Positions 53,251 through 60,952 of a DNA stretch of 64,000 nucleotides are shown one piece after another. Below the pieces are notes generated by a model. That model had not been told where the DNA came from, ran no database searches, and saw only the letters and a list, made by a program, of their open reading frames with translations. Source of the stretch: an uncultured Treponema sp. Its GTDB lineage: Bacteria > Spirochaetota > Spirochaetia > Treponematales > Treponemataceae. Location: contig CAMVDX010000008.1 in assembly GCA_947166355.1 (NCBI GenBank), positions 33,773 through 97,772 on the forward strand. Direction: 5' to 3'. Made by a program: the position numbers and the translations under genes. Position 1 is the stretch's first letter; each line of letters begins with the position of its first letter.

Positions 53251-53398
53251 AAGAGTCTTTGGGATTTGCCCCTAGGAAAGAGGGACAGTCAGGCATAGCC
53301 TGCCTGTGCGCATTTTGTAGGAGAATCCTAAAACGACCCGCTGCCGCAGCTCGTTTTTTAACGGATTTCCTATAAGAGCGGGGGAAGGCCTTCCCCTC
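53251..53398. repeat. Palindromic intergenic element between module 1 S and T genes
   Basis: The segment includes GTCAGGCATAGCCTGCC, AGGAGAATCCT and GGGGGAAGGCCTTCCCC, three compact inverted repeats akin to the family 3 hairpins. It separates the substrate-binding and EcfT genes. Confidence 0.55.
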
Positions 53399-53402
53399 CT
53401 TA

Positions 53403-53987
53403 TTATGCAATACCAGCCTTAGCGAAATGTTTCTTGAGTATCTTGCGACCAAGAAGCCCACCAAGAATTCCAAAGACAAAACACAAAACAATATGAACCG
53501 GGAACATCCACTTAGGGAACATTTTTGTGAGAGCATCAATATATTCCTGTCCAAAATTCTGACGGGTTGACCAATACTTATCAGCAAAGAAGAAAAGCGG
53601 AATATAGTTGCTTACAATCCAGAAGCAGAAAACTGCGTGGCAGAGAACTGCACATTTTGCACTCTTGTACTCGCCCTTTTTCAAAATTAATTCAGCAATG
53701 AGGCCTGAGAAAATACCGATTGCAAAAGCGTAATAAGACATACCTGTGAGCCACATGAGAAGACCCATAATGATTGTCATGATCCAAACCATGCCGAACT
53801 TTTTTACCTTTGTAAGAAAGAGCATGAAAGGAATGCCGCCGAGCAAAGGCATAAGAACTGAGTAGGATGGCATGAAAATTGGGATGAAGCCCAGCATTGC
53901 AAGAGCCATAATTACTACAAAATAAATTGCGGCAAAAATACCAATATTGATAAGGTCTTTACCTTTAATCTTTTTTGAATCGTCCAT
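53403..53987 (-). CDS. MptD/Trep_Strep family ECF substrate-binding (S) component 1
   Basis: A 194-residue membrane protein with six helices, starting MDDSKKIKGKDLINIGIFAAIYFVVIMALAMLG, the Trep_Strep/MptD pattern. It is the first gene of the long minus-strand unit: S1, T1, A1, T2, A2, S2 and then the ABC pair. Its promoter has two GTTAGT boxes. It is a paralogue of the S component at 48264. The substrate is unknown. Confidence 0.8.
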   Translation of the reverse strand: MDDSKKIKGKDLINIGIFAAIYFVVIMALAMLGFIPIFMPSYSVLMPLLGGIPFMLFLTKVKKFGMVWIMTIIMGLLMWLTGMSYYAFAIGIFSGLIAELILKKGEYKSAKCAVLCHAVFCFWIVSNYIPLFFFADKYWSTRQNFGQEYIDALTKMFPKWMFPVHIVLCFVFGILGGLLGRKILKKHFAKAGIA

Positions 53988-54009
53988 AAATAACTCCTAT
54001 TGAAAAAAA

Positions 54010-54069
54010 GTTAGCAATCACTAACATTTAAAGTTAGTAGATACTAACATTAAGCGATTAATTAGTCAA
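54010..54069 (-). promoter_or_regulatory. ECF operon promoter with two GTTAGT boxes
   Basis: On the minus strand TTGACT (54064-54069) and TAGTAT (54041-54046) are 17 bases apart. GTTAGTAGATACTAAC (54033-54048) overlaps the -10, and GTTAGCAATCACTAAC (54010-54025) lies just downstream. Confidence 0.8.
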
Positions 54070-54083
54070 TCAATAGAATTAAT

Positions 54084-54980
54084 TTATGAATTTGAAAAGT
54101 CTGATTTTAATATTTCCAGAAAATACTTTGCGGCTTTTGAAAGCTCGCGGTCTTTTTTCCAGGCAAGATAAACTTCGCTGTAAATGGCGGGTTCAAGAGG
54201 AACAAAGCAAAGGGAACTTTCTGAAGATATGTCATTAAGTCCTTCAAGCGTAAGGCAGGAGGCGATATTTTCTTTGGCGAAAATGGCTGCATTGTAGATA
54301 AGATTGTAAGTGCCTGTTATATTATATTTTTCCATAGAGCCGCCGAACCAGCGCAAAAGCTCGCGGTGCCTTGAAGACTGTGCCGAAACAAAAAGTGGCT
54401 CATAATGCTCCAGAAGATTTTCTTTTTTTATTGATTTGTATTTTGCAAGGGGATTGTCTTTTCGTGTAAGCAGACCCCAGCGGTCTTTTTGGGGAAGGGT
54501 CAGGTGATTGTATTTTTCTACATTTTTGAAGCCGATAAAAACTGCAAAGTCGCAAAGACCCCGGTCCAGCCGTTCGCAGATGATACCTGCATCTCCGGAA
54601 AAAAGTCCAATTTCGATTTTTGGATGAGTTTCGCGAATTTTTTTGAAGGTTTGCGCTATGCTTGTAAGTGATTCTGTTTCTCCCGCTCCGATATAGATTT
54701 TTCCGGAAATCTGGGATGAATTACTTTTGAACTCTTCAACTGTTTTTTGGGAAAGCTCTGTAATCTGTACAGCGTAATTGTAAAATCTTACGCCATCATC
54801 GGTCAAAATGAATTTACGGTTCTGTCTGTTTCTTTCAAAAAGCTTAACGCCAAGTTCTTCTTCCAGTTCGATAATCTGACGCGAAAGGGTTGGCTGTGTG
54901 ATGTGGATGATTTGCGCCGCACGGGAAATATTCTGCTCGTTTGCGATTGTGATAAAGTATTTTAATACGCGAAGTTCCAT
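54084..54980 (-). CDS. LysR-family transcriptional regulator
   Basis: A 298-residue protein. The N-terminal winged helix is MELRVLKYFITIANEQNISRAAQIIHITQPTLSRQIIELEEELGVKLFERN, followed by a periplasmic-binding-type sensor domain (about 90-298). The gene diverges from the alpha/beta hydrolase gene. The intervening palindrome TATGCCT-AAA-AGGCATA fits a LysR T-N11-A box. Related regulators in anaerobes often control redox enzymes such as flavodoxin clusters. A ligand cannot be named. Confidence 0.85.
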   Translation of the reverse strand: MELRVLKYFITIANEQNISRAAQIIHITQPTLSRQIIELEEELGVKLFERNRQNRKFILTDDGVRFYNYAVQITELSQKTVEEFKSNSSQISGKIYIGAGETESLTSIAQTFKKIRETHPKIEIGLFSGDAGIICERLDRGLCDFAVFIGFKNVEKYNHLTLPQKDRWGLLTRKDNPLAKYKSIKKENLLEHYEPLFVSAQSSRHRELLRWFGGSMEKYNITGTYNLIYNAAIFAKENIASCLTLEGLNDISSESSLCFVPLEPAIYSEVYLAWKKDRELSKAAKYFLEILKSDFSNS

Positions 54981-55013
54981 AGGAAAAGTATAGCATGGGG
55001 GCGGGGTATTTGC

Positions 55014-55030
55014 TATGCCTAAAAGGCATA
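55014..55030. promoter_or_regulatory. LysR-type operator
   Basis: TATGCCTAAAAGGCATA is a perfect 17-bp dyad (arms TATGCCT/AGGCATA) in the divergent region between the LysR gene and the flavodoxin cluster, matching the expected form of a LysR binding site. Confidence 0.7.
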
Positions 55031-55171
55031 AAATACTATAAAAACAAAGTATTTGTAATATGGTTGAAAATCGATTATTTTAAAAACCGTGATGTGGGAG
55101 CGACGGATTTCAACGAGTTTCCGAGCAGCTGTGCTGCGAAGGTGGAATGGAGTAGGCAATGCGTGAGGGCA

Positions 55172-55237
55172 TGGAGCACCCGCGAAGCGGTCCACCGCAG
55201 CGAAGCGAGGAGGATGAGCGTTAGCGAAGTGCGGAAC
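55172..55237. repeat. Family 4 repeat, left copy
   Basis: TGGAGCACCCGCGAAGCGG...CACCGC (55172-55198) and GGAGGATGAGCGTTAGCGAA...GGAAC (55208-55237) recur in inverted orientation at 57420-57494. Each block is almost identical. Together the copies bracket three genes. Confidence 0.8.
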
Positions 55238-55283
55238 GCCCGACGGCAACTTGTTGCCGGCACGCCCTGCAAATGGAGGAAAT

Positions 55284-56312
55284 ATGGAAAAACTGACACT
55301 TGAAAATAAATGGGATAAAACTTTTGAATTGTCTGACAAGGTTAGTCACAAGAAGGTAACATTTACAAATCACTTTGGAATTACGCTGGCGGCGGATATG
55401 TACGAACCTAAGGAGATTCCGAGTCAAGTTCGGAAAGACAAGAAGGGGGGAAAACTTCCGGCGCTCGCTGTCTCGGGACCATTTGGAGCTGTAAAGGAAC
55501 AGGCAAGCGGCCTCTATGCTCACGAAATGGCAAAGCGCGGCTACATCACTATAGCTTTTGATCCGAGCTTTACCGGCGAATCTGGAGGGCAGCCACGCTA
55601 CATGAACAGCCCGGATATAAACACAGAAGACTTTCAGGCAGCGGTAGATTTTCTTTCGAACCTGCCAGATGTAGACCCGGAGAAAATTGGAATTATCGGA
55701 ATTTGTGGATGGGGCGGCTGGGCACTTAATGCTGCTGGAATCGACACAAGAATTAAGGCGACTGCGGTAATGACAATGTACGACATGAGCCGTGTAACAA
55801 ACAAGGGATACTTCGATGAAAGCGATAATGAAGAAGCTCGCTATCAGGCTCGCGTTGCCGTGAACAAGGCCCGTACAGAAAATTTTGCAAAGGCTCAGGA
55901 AACAGGTGAATATCCGACAGTCGGCGGCCTTCCAGAACAGCGCCCGGAAGGTGACACTTTCTTCAGTCAGTACTGGGATTACTACAAGACAGACCGCGGC
56001 TATCACCCGCGTTCGCTTAACTCGAACATGGGCTGGGCTTTAACTGCCGCAACAAGTCTTATGAATACAAGTCTTTTTACATACGCAAATGAAATCCGCT
56101 CAGCTGTGCTTATCGTTCATGGTGAAAAGGCTCACAGCCGTTACATGGGCGAGACTGCTTACAACGACATGGTAAAGGGCAGTAAATATGCGGCTAACAA
56201 GGAACTGATGATTATTCCGAACGCTACGCACTGCGACCTCTACGACGGCGGCAAAGGAAACTTTATTCCTTGGGATAAGCTGCAGGATTTTTTTGAAGCT
56301 AATTTGAAATAA
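55284..56312 (+). CDS. Alpha/beta hydrolase (dienelactone hydrolase-like)
   Basis: A 342-residue hydrolase without signal peptide. The nucleophile elbow GICGWGGWA (near 148) has cysteine where serine usually stands, as in dienelactone hydrolases. A late acidic residue (VHGEKAHSRY) and NATHCDLYDGG, with the histidine, complete a Cys-Asp/Glu-His triad. ATG 55284 follows ATGGAGGAAAT; earlier in-frame ATG codons have no ribosome site. It is the first gene of the flavodoxin cluster, controlled by the divergent LysR regulator. The substrate is probably a small ester or lactone, but this is not shown. Confidence 0.8.
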   Translation: MEKLTLENKWDKTFELSDKVSHKKVTFTNHFGITLAADMYEPKEIPSQVRKDKKGGKLPALAVSGPFGAVKEQASGLYAHEMAKRGYITIAFDPSFTGESGGQPRYMNSPDINTEDFQAAVDFLSNLPDVDPEKIGIIGICGWGGWALNAAGIDTRIKATAVMTMYDMSRVTNKGYFDESDNEEARYQARVAVNKARTENFAKAQETGEYPTVGGLPEQRPEGDTFFSQYWDYYKTDRGYHPRSLNSNMGWALTAATSLMNTSLFTYANEIRSAVLIVHGEKAHSRYMGETAYNDMVKGSKYAANKELMIIPNATHCDLYDGGKGNFIPWDKLQDFFEANLK

Positions 56313-56324
56313 AGGAGGAAGGCA

Positions 56325-56804
56325 GTGAAAAGATTTTATCTGGTATTAATGGCTTTACTTCTGAGTATTTCTACCGCCTGTGCTAATGGCAGCAAGGGTG
56401 CAAAATCTTCAGACAAAGGAGAACTTTCTGATATGAAAATCTCAATTCAAATTACAAGTGATAGCGGTAAGTTTGAACTAACAGCAGCTCTGGTGGACAA
56501 TTCTTCTGCCGCAGCCTTTTACGAGCTTTTGAAAAAGGGGCCGCTTACAGTTGATATGCACGATTACGGCAACTTTGAAAAAGTCGGCTCACTTGGAACA
56601 AGACTTCCCCGAAACGATACGCAGATTACAACTACCGCCGGCGACATCATTTTGTATCAGGGAAATCAAATTACGATTTATTATGACACAAACAGCTGGA
56701 ACTTTACCCGGCTTGGAAAAGTGGACGGAGTAACACAAGCCGAACTCAAAAAGATTTTGGGCAAAGGCGATGTGACAGCAGTATTTCGTCATTGCAAAGT
56801 GTAG
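56325..56804 (+). CDS. Exported cyclophilin-like fold lipoprotein
   Basis: A 159-residue protein that begins with GTG after AGGAGG. The N terminus is MKRFYLVLMALLLSISTACANG, a signal peptide ending in a lipobox-like TAC. The mature domain matches the cyclophilin-like fold (PF18050): MKISIQITSDSGKFELTAALVDNSSAAAFYELL, DMHDYGNFEKVGSLG, LPRNDTQITTTAGDIILYQGNQITIYY. The last residues RHCKV and the stop come from a family 1-like repeat. It is encoded beside exported flavodoxins in many gut bacteria. Role unknown. Confidence 0.75.
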   Translation: MKRFYLVLMALLLSISTACANGSKGAKSSDKGELSDMKISIQITSDSGKFELTAALVDNSSAAAFYELLKKGPLTVDMHDYGNFEKVGSLGTRLPRNDTQITTTAGDIILYQGNQITIYYDTNSWNFTRLGKVDGVTQAELKKILGKGDVTAVFRHCKV

Positions 56805-56810
56805 CAAATC

Positions 56811-56843
56811 GTCATTGCGAGGAGTGTAGCGACGAAGCAATCC
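56811..56843. repeat. Family 1 repeat, partial copy
   Basis: GTCATTGCGAGGAGTGTAGCGACGAAGCAATCC matches the left half of family 1. A second diverged piece, CGTCATTGCAAAGTGTAG (56787-56804), provides the end of the preceding gene. Confidence 0.65.
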
Positions 56844-56862
56844 ATAACACAGGAGGAACAAA

Positions 56863-57390
56863 ATGAAAAAATTAATTCTTACCCTTTTAATTGGAGGCTT
56901 TATTATGACAGGAGCATTTGCTAAGACAGCATTTGTTTATTTCAGCGCAACAGGAACTACCGAGCGTATGGCAAAAAATGCCGCTAAAGAAATGGGAGCT
57001 GATATTTTTGAAATCCAGCCAGTGCACAAATATACCGATGCTGACTTAGACTGGCACGACAAAAAATCCCTTTCTTCGATTGAATGCAACGACCCGAAAA
57101 GCCGTCCTGCAATTGCAAATAAACTCGATATCTCAGGCTACGACACAGTTGTGGTTTGTTACCCTATCTGGTGGGCTTATGCGCCTAAAATTGTTTACAC
57201 CTTTATTGAAAGCCAGAACTGGACAGGCAAAAAAATGATTACTCTTTGTACCAGTGGTGGCAGCGGTCTTGGTCGCAGCGGCACAGATTTGTCTAAGTTT
57301 GCAAAGGGCGTAGACTTCAAGGGCGGAAAAGATTTTACCCGTGGCTCTGCAGCAGACGTTAAGAAATATATTGAAGGTTTGTTGAAATAG
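56863..57390 (+). CDS. Exported flavodoxin
   Basis: A 175-residue protein with signal peptide MKKLILTLLIGGFIMTGAFA, followed at once by flavodoxin strand 1 and the FMN phosphate loop FVYFSATGTTERMAKNAA. The isoalloxazine region shows YPIWWAYAPKIVYTFI, and SGGSGLGRS follows. Flavodoxins normally act in the cytoplasm, so a secreted version implies FMN reduction across the membrane, possibly by the cytochrome-b-like protein encoded at 59048. AGGAGG precedes the ATG. FMN would have to be attached outside or carried through Tat, but the signal has no twin arginines. Confidence 0.8.
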   Translation: MKKLILTLLIGGFIMTGAFAKTAFVYFSATGTTERMAKNAAKEMGADIFEIQPVHKYTDADLDWHDKKSLSSIECNDPKSRPAIANKLDISGYDTVVVCYPIWWAYAPKIVYTFIESQNWTGKKMITLCTSGGSGLGRSGTDLSKFAKGVDFKGGKDFTRGSAADVKKYIEGLLK

Positions 57391-57419
57391 GGCGTTACCC
57401 CGCTGACGCGGGGTCGGCT

Positions 57420-57494
57420 GTTCCGCACTTCGCTAACGCTCATCCTCCGCACTCGTTTCACTCGCTTGCGGTGGACCGCTTCGCGGGTGCTCCA
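57420..57494. repeat. Family 4 repeat, right copy (inverted)
   Basis: GTTCCGCACTTCGCTAACGC...CC (57420-57448) and GCGGTGGACCGCTTCGCGGG...CCA (57468-57494) are the reverse complement of the blocks at 55172-55237. The surrounding 57391-57516 also holds CCCCGCTGACGCGGGG. Confidence 0.8.
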
Positions 57495-57516
57495 TAGCCT
57501 AACGCAAGGAATCAAT

Positions 57517-58938
57517 ATGAAAAGATTTACAACTTTTTTATTCACAATCTTAGGACTATTTACAATGGCAAATGCAGCAAGTTTCACCACACCAAACTCC
57601 GACTTTGTTCTTATAAAAGGCGGCTCCTTTACAATGGGAAGTCCCGAAAGCGAGGACTGGCGCAGCAATGATGAGACACAACATCGCGTTACCCTTGCTT
57701 CTTTTTACATGGCAAAGTTTGAAGTTACTCAAAAAGAGTGGCGCGAAATTACAGGTAAAAATCCTTCTAACTTTACGGGAGACAAACTCCCTGTAGAAAG
57801 CATCACCTGGCTGGAAGCAATTGAATTTTGCAACGCCTTGAGCAAACGCGACGGATGCACCCCGGTTTACACAATTACAGATGGTGGCAATACAGTCACC
57901 TGGAACAGAAGTGCCAATGGCTACCGTCTCCCAACCGAAGCCGAATGGGAATATGCAGCCAGGGCTGGAAGCACTACTCCTTTTTATTCCCGCAAGGTTC
58001 CCGGTGCCGAGGATGTAAACTTTTACGGCCACTACCCATACCAGATTGAGCAGAATTATTTTAATGACGAAGTTCTGGAAACAAGGCCTGGCGTTTACCG
58101 CGGAAAGACTCTGGATGTAGGCAGCTTTAAGGCTAATCCAAATGGACTTTACGACATTTACGGAAATGTTGGCGAATGGTGCTTTGATTATTATGGGGAC
58201 TACCCTTCGACAGGCTCAGGGACCGCAGGGGTGACAAATCCGGCCGGAGCCATTGAAGGAACACGCAGGGTTTACCGTGGTGGCGGCTGGAACGACTTTG
58301 GAAAAAATCTTCGTTCTGCTTACCGGGCTGCCATGCCTCAAAACAACTCCGCTTACAATGTAGGACTTCGTCTTGTCTGCAACGCAGATGACAGTGTAAA
58401 AGGAAGTATCACAACCCGTGAAGCAGCAGCCAGTACAAAAAAATCTACTGGTAGCGGTAAAGCCCTTATCATCTTTTATTCCTGGAGCGGAAACACCAGA
58501 GGCGTCGCCAGGGAAATCGCCCGTCAGACCGGCTTTGACAGCATTGAGCTTGAGCTTGTAAAACCCTATTCCACAGATTACAACACCGTTTTGGATCAGG
58601 CACAGAGCGACCAGCATAAGCAGGCTCGCCCAGCCCTCAAAACAAAAATAGACAGCAAAAAATGGGCAGAGTATGATACAATCATATTAGGCTATCCTAA
58701 CTGGTGGGCAAGCATTCCAATGCCGATTGCAACCCTTCTAGAAAGCTACGATTTTTCGGGAAAAACAATCATGCCATTCTGCTCTCATGGTGGCGGAAGA
58801 TTCGGCCAGAGCCTTACAGCAATTTCAAAGCTTGCTCCAAAGGCAACGCTGACCGCCGGTCTTTCAATCCATTATTCGGGCGGCTCATCTCTTTCAAAAG
58901 ATGTAGAAAAATGGCTTAAAAAATGCGGAGTGAAGTAA
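57517..58938 (+). CDS. Exported fusion: formylglycine-generating-enzyme-like domain plus flavodoxin
   Basis: A 473-residue protein. The signal peptide is MKRFTTFLFTILGLFTMANA. Residues about 28-300 form an FGE/SUMF1-type domain: FVLIKGGSFTMGSPESEDW, FEVTQKEWREITG, YRLPTEAEWEYAAR, GNVGEWCFDYYG, RVYRGGGWND. Residues about 325-473 form a flavodoxin_4-type domain with IIFYSWSGNTRGVAREIA and LGYPNWWASIPMPI. Active FGE uses two cysteines near the end; only one candidate (RLVCNADD) is obvious here, so catalysis is doubtful. ATG 57517 follows CAAGGAATCAAT. It pairs with the flavodoxin at 56863. Confidence 0.8.
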   Translation: MKRFTTFLFTILGLFTMANAASFTTPNSDFVLIKGGSFTMGSPESEDWRSNDETQHRVTLASFYMAKFEVTQKEWREITGKNPSNFTGDKLPVESITWLEAIEFCNALSKRDGCTPVYTITDGGNTVTWNRSANGYRLPTEAEWEYAARAGSTTPFYSRKVPGAEDVNFYGHYPYQIEQNYFNDEVLETRPGVYRGKTLDVGSFKANPNGLYDIYGNVGEWCFDYYGDYPSTGSGTAGVTNPAGAIEGTRRVYRGGGWNDFGKNLRSAYRAAMPQNNSAYNVGLRLVCNADDSVKGSITTREAAASTKKSTGSGKALIIFYSWSGNTRGVAREIARQTGFDSIELELVKPYSTDYNTVLDQAQSDQHKQARPALKTKIDSKKWAEYDTIILGYPNWWASIPMPIATLLESYDFSGKTIMPFCSHGGGRFGQSLTAISKLAPKATLTAGLSIHYSGGSSLSKDVEKWLKKCGVK

Positions 58939-59047
58939 AAAATTACATCCATGTAATTTTTACTTCTGCAGATTTTGCCTTCAGCAAAACTGCATTTCAC
59001 GCCTTCCATGGCGTGCCGCTAACGCGGAGTTTTATAGGAGCAAAATA

Positions 59048-59695
59048 ATGACAAAAACCCAGCGCTTAAGAATGACTATCGACATTACAATGACAATTCT
59101 TTCCATCATACTCATGGGCGGAAACTATTTGTTCCCGGCAGACCTTGTTCACGAAATCTTAGGCGTGGGTCTTTTTGTCTTATGGGGCGTTCACATCGCG
59201 CTAAACCGCCGCTGGTACGTTGCAATCTTCCGCGGAAAATATAACCCATACCGCGTAATGCAAACCATCATCAACTGCTGCATTTTGATTTGTACAATCT
59301 TCCTTATGATAAGCGGAATTATTCTTTCAAATTATATTTTTACATTTTTGAATATTCAGGGCGGGCTTGGTTTTGCCCGCATTGCACATCTGCTGGCAAG
59401 TCACTGGTATTATCTTTTTATGTCGCTTCATATCGGACTGCATGTGGGGCGGCTCTTTCAGAATGTTACGGCAAAAATCATTCCGCGTATTATTCTTGCC
59501 CTGGTCTGCGCTTATGGCATTTACGCTTTCATTGCCCGCGGGGTCTGGAAATACCTTATCCTTCAGCAGCAGTTCTTCTTCTTTGACCTTGAACGCGGCC
59601 ACATTCTTTTTGCGATTGATTATATTTCCATAATCATTCTGTTTGCAACACTCTCGCACCTTTTGGCAAAGAGTTTGAAAAAAGGTAAACTATAA
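59048..59695 (+). CDS. DUF4405 cytochrome b-like membrane protein
   Basis: A 215-residue membrane protein with about six helices. Histidines suitable for bis-His heme b ligation occur in VHEILGVGLFVLWGVHIALNRRWY and RIAHLLASHWYYLFMSLHIGLHVGRLF. These match the DUF4405 pattern. It would pass electrons through the membrane, with the exported flavodoxins of the preceding genes as candidate acceptors. The 5' region (CCGCTAACGCGGAGTTTTATAGG) resembles a short repeat seen at 30265. No heme-attachment CxxCH motif is present, so c-type heme is excluded. Confidence 0.8.
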   Translation: MTKTQRLRMTIDITMTILSIILMGGNYLFPADLVHEILGVGLFVLWGVHIALNRRWYVAIFRGKYNPYRVMQTIINCCILICTIFLMISGIILSNYIFTFLNIQGGLGFARIAHLLASHWYYLFMSLHIGLHVGRLFQNVTAKIIPRIILALVCAYGIYAFIARGVWKYLILQQQFFFFDLERGHILFAIDYISIIILFATLSHLLAKSLKKGKL

Positions 59696-59704
59696 TTCAG
59701 AGGT

Positions 59705-60556
59705 ATGTTTGTGATTATCGAAAATCAGACTTTTGATGAAGAGAGAGCATTGTACGGCCTTAAGGACCTTACTGTAAAAAACTGCCGCTTTGATGGTCCT
59801 GCTGACGGTGAATCCGCTTTTAAGGAATGCCGTAACATCGACGTGACCGGCTGCTTTATGAATCTCCGTTATCCTTTCTGGCATGTAGAAAAAGCAAAAA
59901 TCACAGATACAAACTTTACAGAAAACTGCCGGGCTGCCCTCTGGTATGATAAAGATATTTTGATTGAAAACAGCAGACTCGGTGGAATTAAGGCAATTCG
60001 TGAATGCGAAAATATCAGCCTGAAAAACTGCAGCGTTAATTCTCCAGAGTTTGCCTGGAAAAGCCAGAAGTTGAAAATTGAAAATGTTATAATCGAAGAA
60101 TCTGAATATCCTTTTTTTGAAATCCGGGATGCAGAAATCTCAGGCCTCAAAATGAAGGGAAAATATTCTTTTCAGTATGATGAAAATATCGAAATTACAG
60201 ATTCAGAGCTGAACACAAAAGATGCCTTCTGGCACACAAAAAATGTCACCGTTAAAAACAGCATTGTAAAAAGCGAATACCTTGGCTGGTATTCAGAAAA
60301 TCTCACTCTCATAAACTGCCGCATTATCGGAACTCAGCCCTTCTGCTACTGCAAAAATCTCGTGCTTAAAAACTGTACAATGGAAGAATGCGATCTTGCT
60401 TTCGAACGCAGCACCATAGATGTAGAAGTCAGCGGAAAAATCGACAGCGTAAAAAATCCTCTTGCAGGAAAAATCACAGCAGACTCAATCGGCCAGATAA
60501 TTCTGGAAGAAGAAATCTGCGATAAATCAAAAACACAGATTATCTGTAGAAAATAA
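59705..60556 (+). CDS. DUF3737 right-handed beta-helix protein
   Basis: A 283-residue protein made of repeated short strands such as VKNCRFDG, ISLKNCSVN, VTVKNSIVK, LTLINCRII and LVLKNCTME, typical of the DUF3737 beta-helix family. No signal peptide is visible. Family members often accompany flavodoxin and alpha/beta hydrolase genes in gut anaerobes, but their function is not known. TATAAT (59691-59696) lies only eight bases before ATG 59705, so translation may be leaderless, although GAGG also precedes the ATG. Confidence 0.85.
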   Translation: MFVIIENQTFDEERALYGLKDLTVKNCRFDGPADGESAFKECRNIDVTGCFMNLRYPFWHVEKAKITDTNFTENCRAALWYDKDILIENSRLGGIKAIRECENISLKNCSVNSPEFAWKSQKLKIENVIIEESEYPFFEIRDAEISGLKMKGKYSFQYDENIEITDSELNTKDAFWHTKNVTVKNSIVKSEYLGWYSENLTLINCRIIGTQPFCYCKNLVLKNCTMEECDLAFERSTIDVEVSGKIDSVKNPLAGKITADSIGQIILEEEICDKSKTQIICRK

Positions 60557-60569
60557 CAGGAGAAGCAGA

Positions 60570-60920
60570 ATGGCAATTACAGTAAATCTTCGTTATACAG
60601 GGAAAAAAGGTGCGGCTCAGGCCTTTGCCCGCGAAATGATTTCCAGCGGAACCGTTGAAAAAATCCGGGCAGAGAAGGGGAATCTTCGTTATGAATATTA
60701 CCTGCCCTATGGTGAAGAAAAAGCCGGCGATGACACAAGCGAAACAATCCTCTTAATCGACTCCTGGGAAAATCAACAAGCAATTGATTTGCACCACGCA
60801 ACACCAATGATGAAAACAATTGCAGAGCTTCGCGAAAAATACGACCTTCATATGACAATTGAGCGTTTTGTTTCAGACGATAAGATTCCGGAACAGGATA
60901 AAGCATTTATCAGAAGTTGA
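60570..60920 (+). CDS. Antibiotic biosynthesis monooxygenase-like (ABM) protein
   Basis: A 116-residue protein with the ferredoxin-like dimeric alpha+beta pattern of ABM/YgiN quinol monooxygenases: AITVNLRYTGKKGAAQAFAREMISSG, GNLRYEYYLPYGE, ILLIDSWENQQAIDLHHATPMMKTI. Such proteins act on quinols or aromatic compounds or bind heme. It follows the DUF3737 gene by 13 bases with AGGAGA before ATG and is probably the last gene of the flavodoxin cluster. The biochemical role here is unknown. Confidence 0.8.
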   Translation: MAITVNLRYTGKKGAAQAFAREMISSGTVEKIRAEKGNLRYEYYLPYGEEKAGDDTSETILLIDSWENQQAIDLHHATPMMKTIAELREKYDLHMTIERFVSDDKIPEQDKAFIRS

Positions 60921-60952
60921 TGTTTAAAAACAATTTCCGCTATAATCTTCAT

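Noticed and set aside
55221..56006. Long 261-codon minus-strand frame opposite the alpha/beta hydrolase
   Set aside because: It lies fully antisense to a clear hydrolase gene, is cysteine- and phenylalanine-rich without any family pattern, and has no ribosome site.
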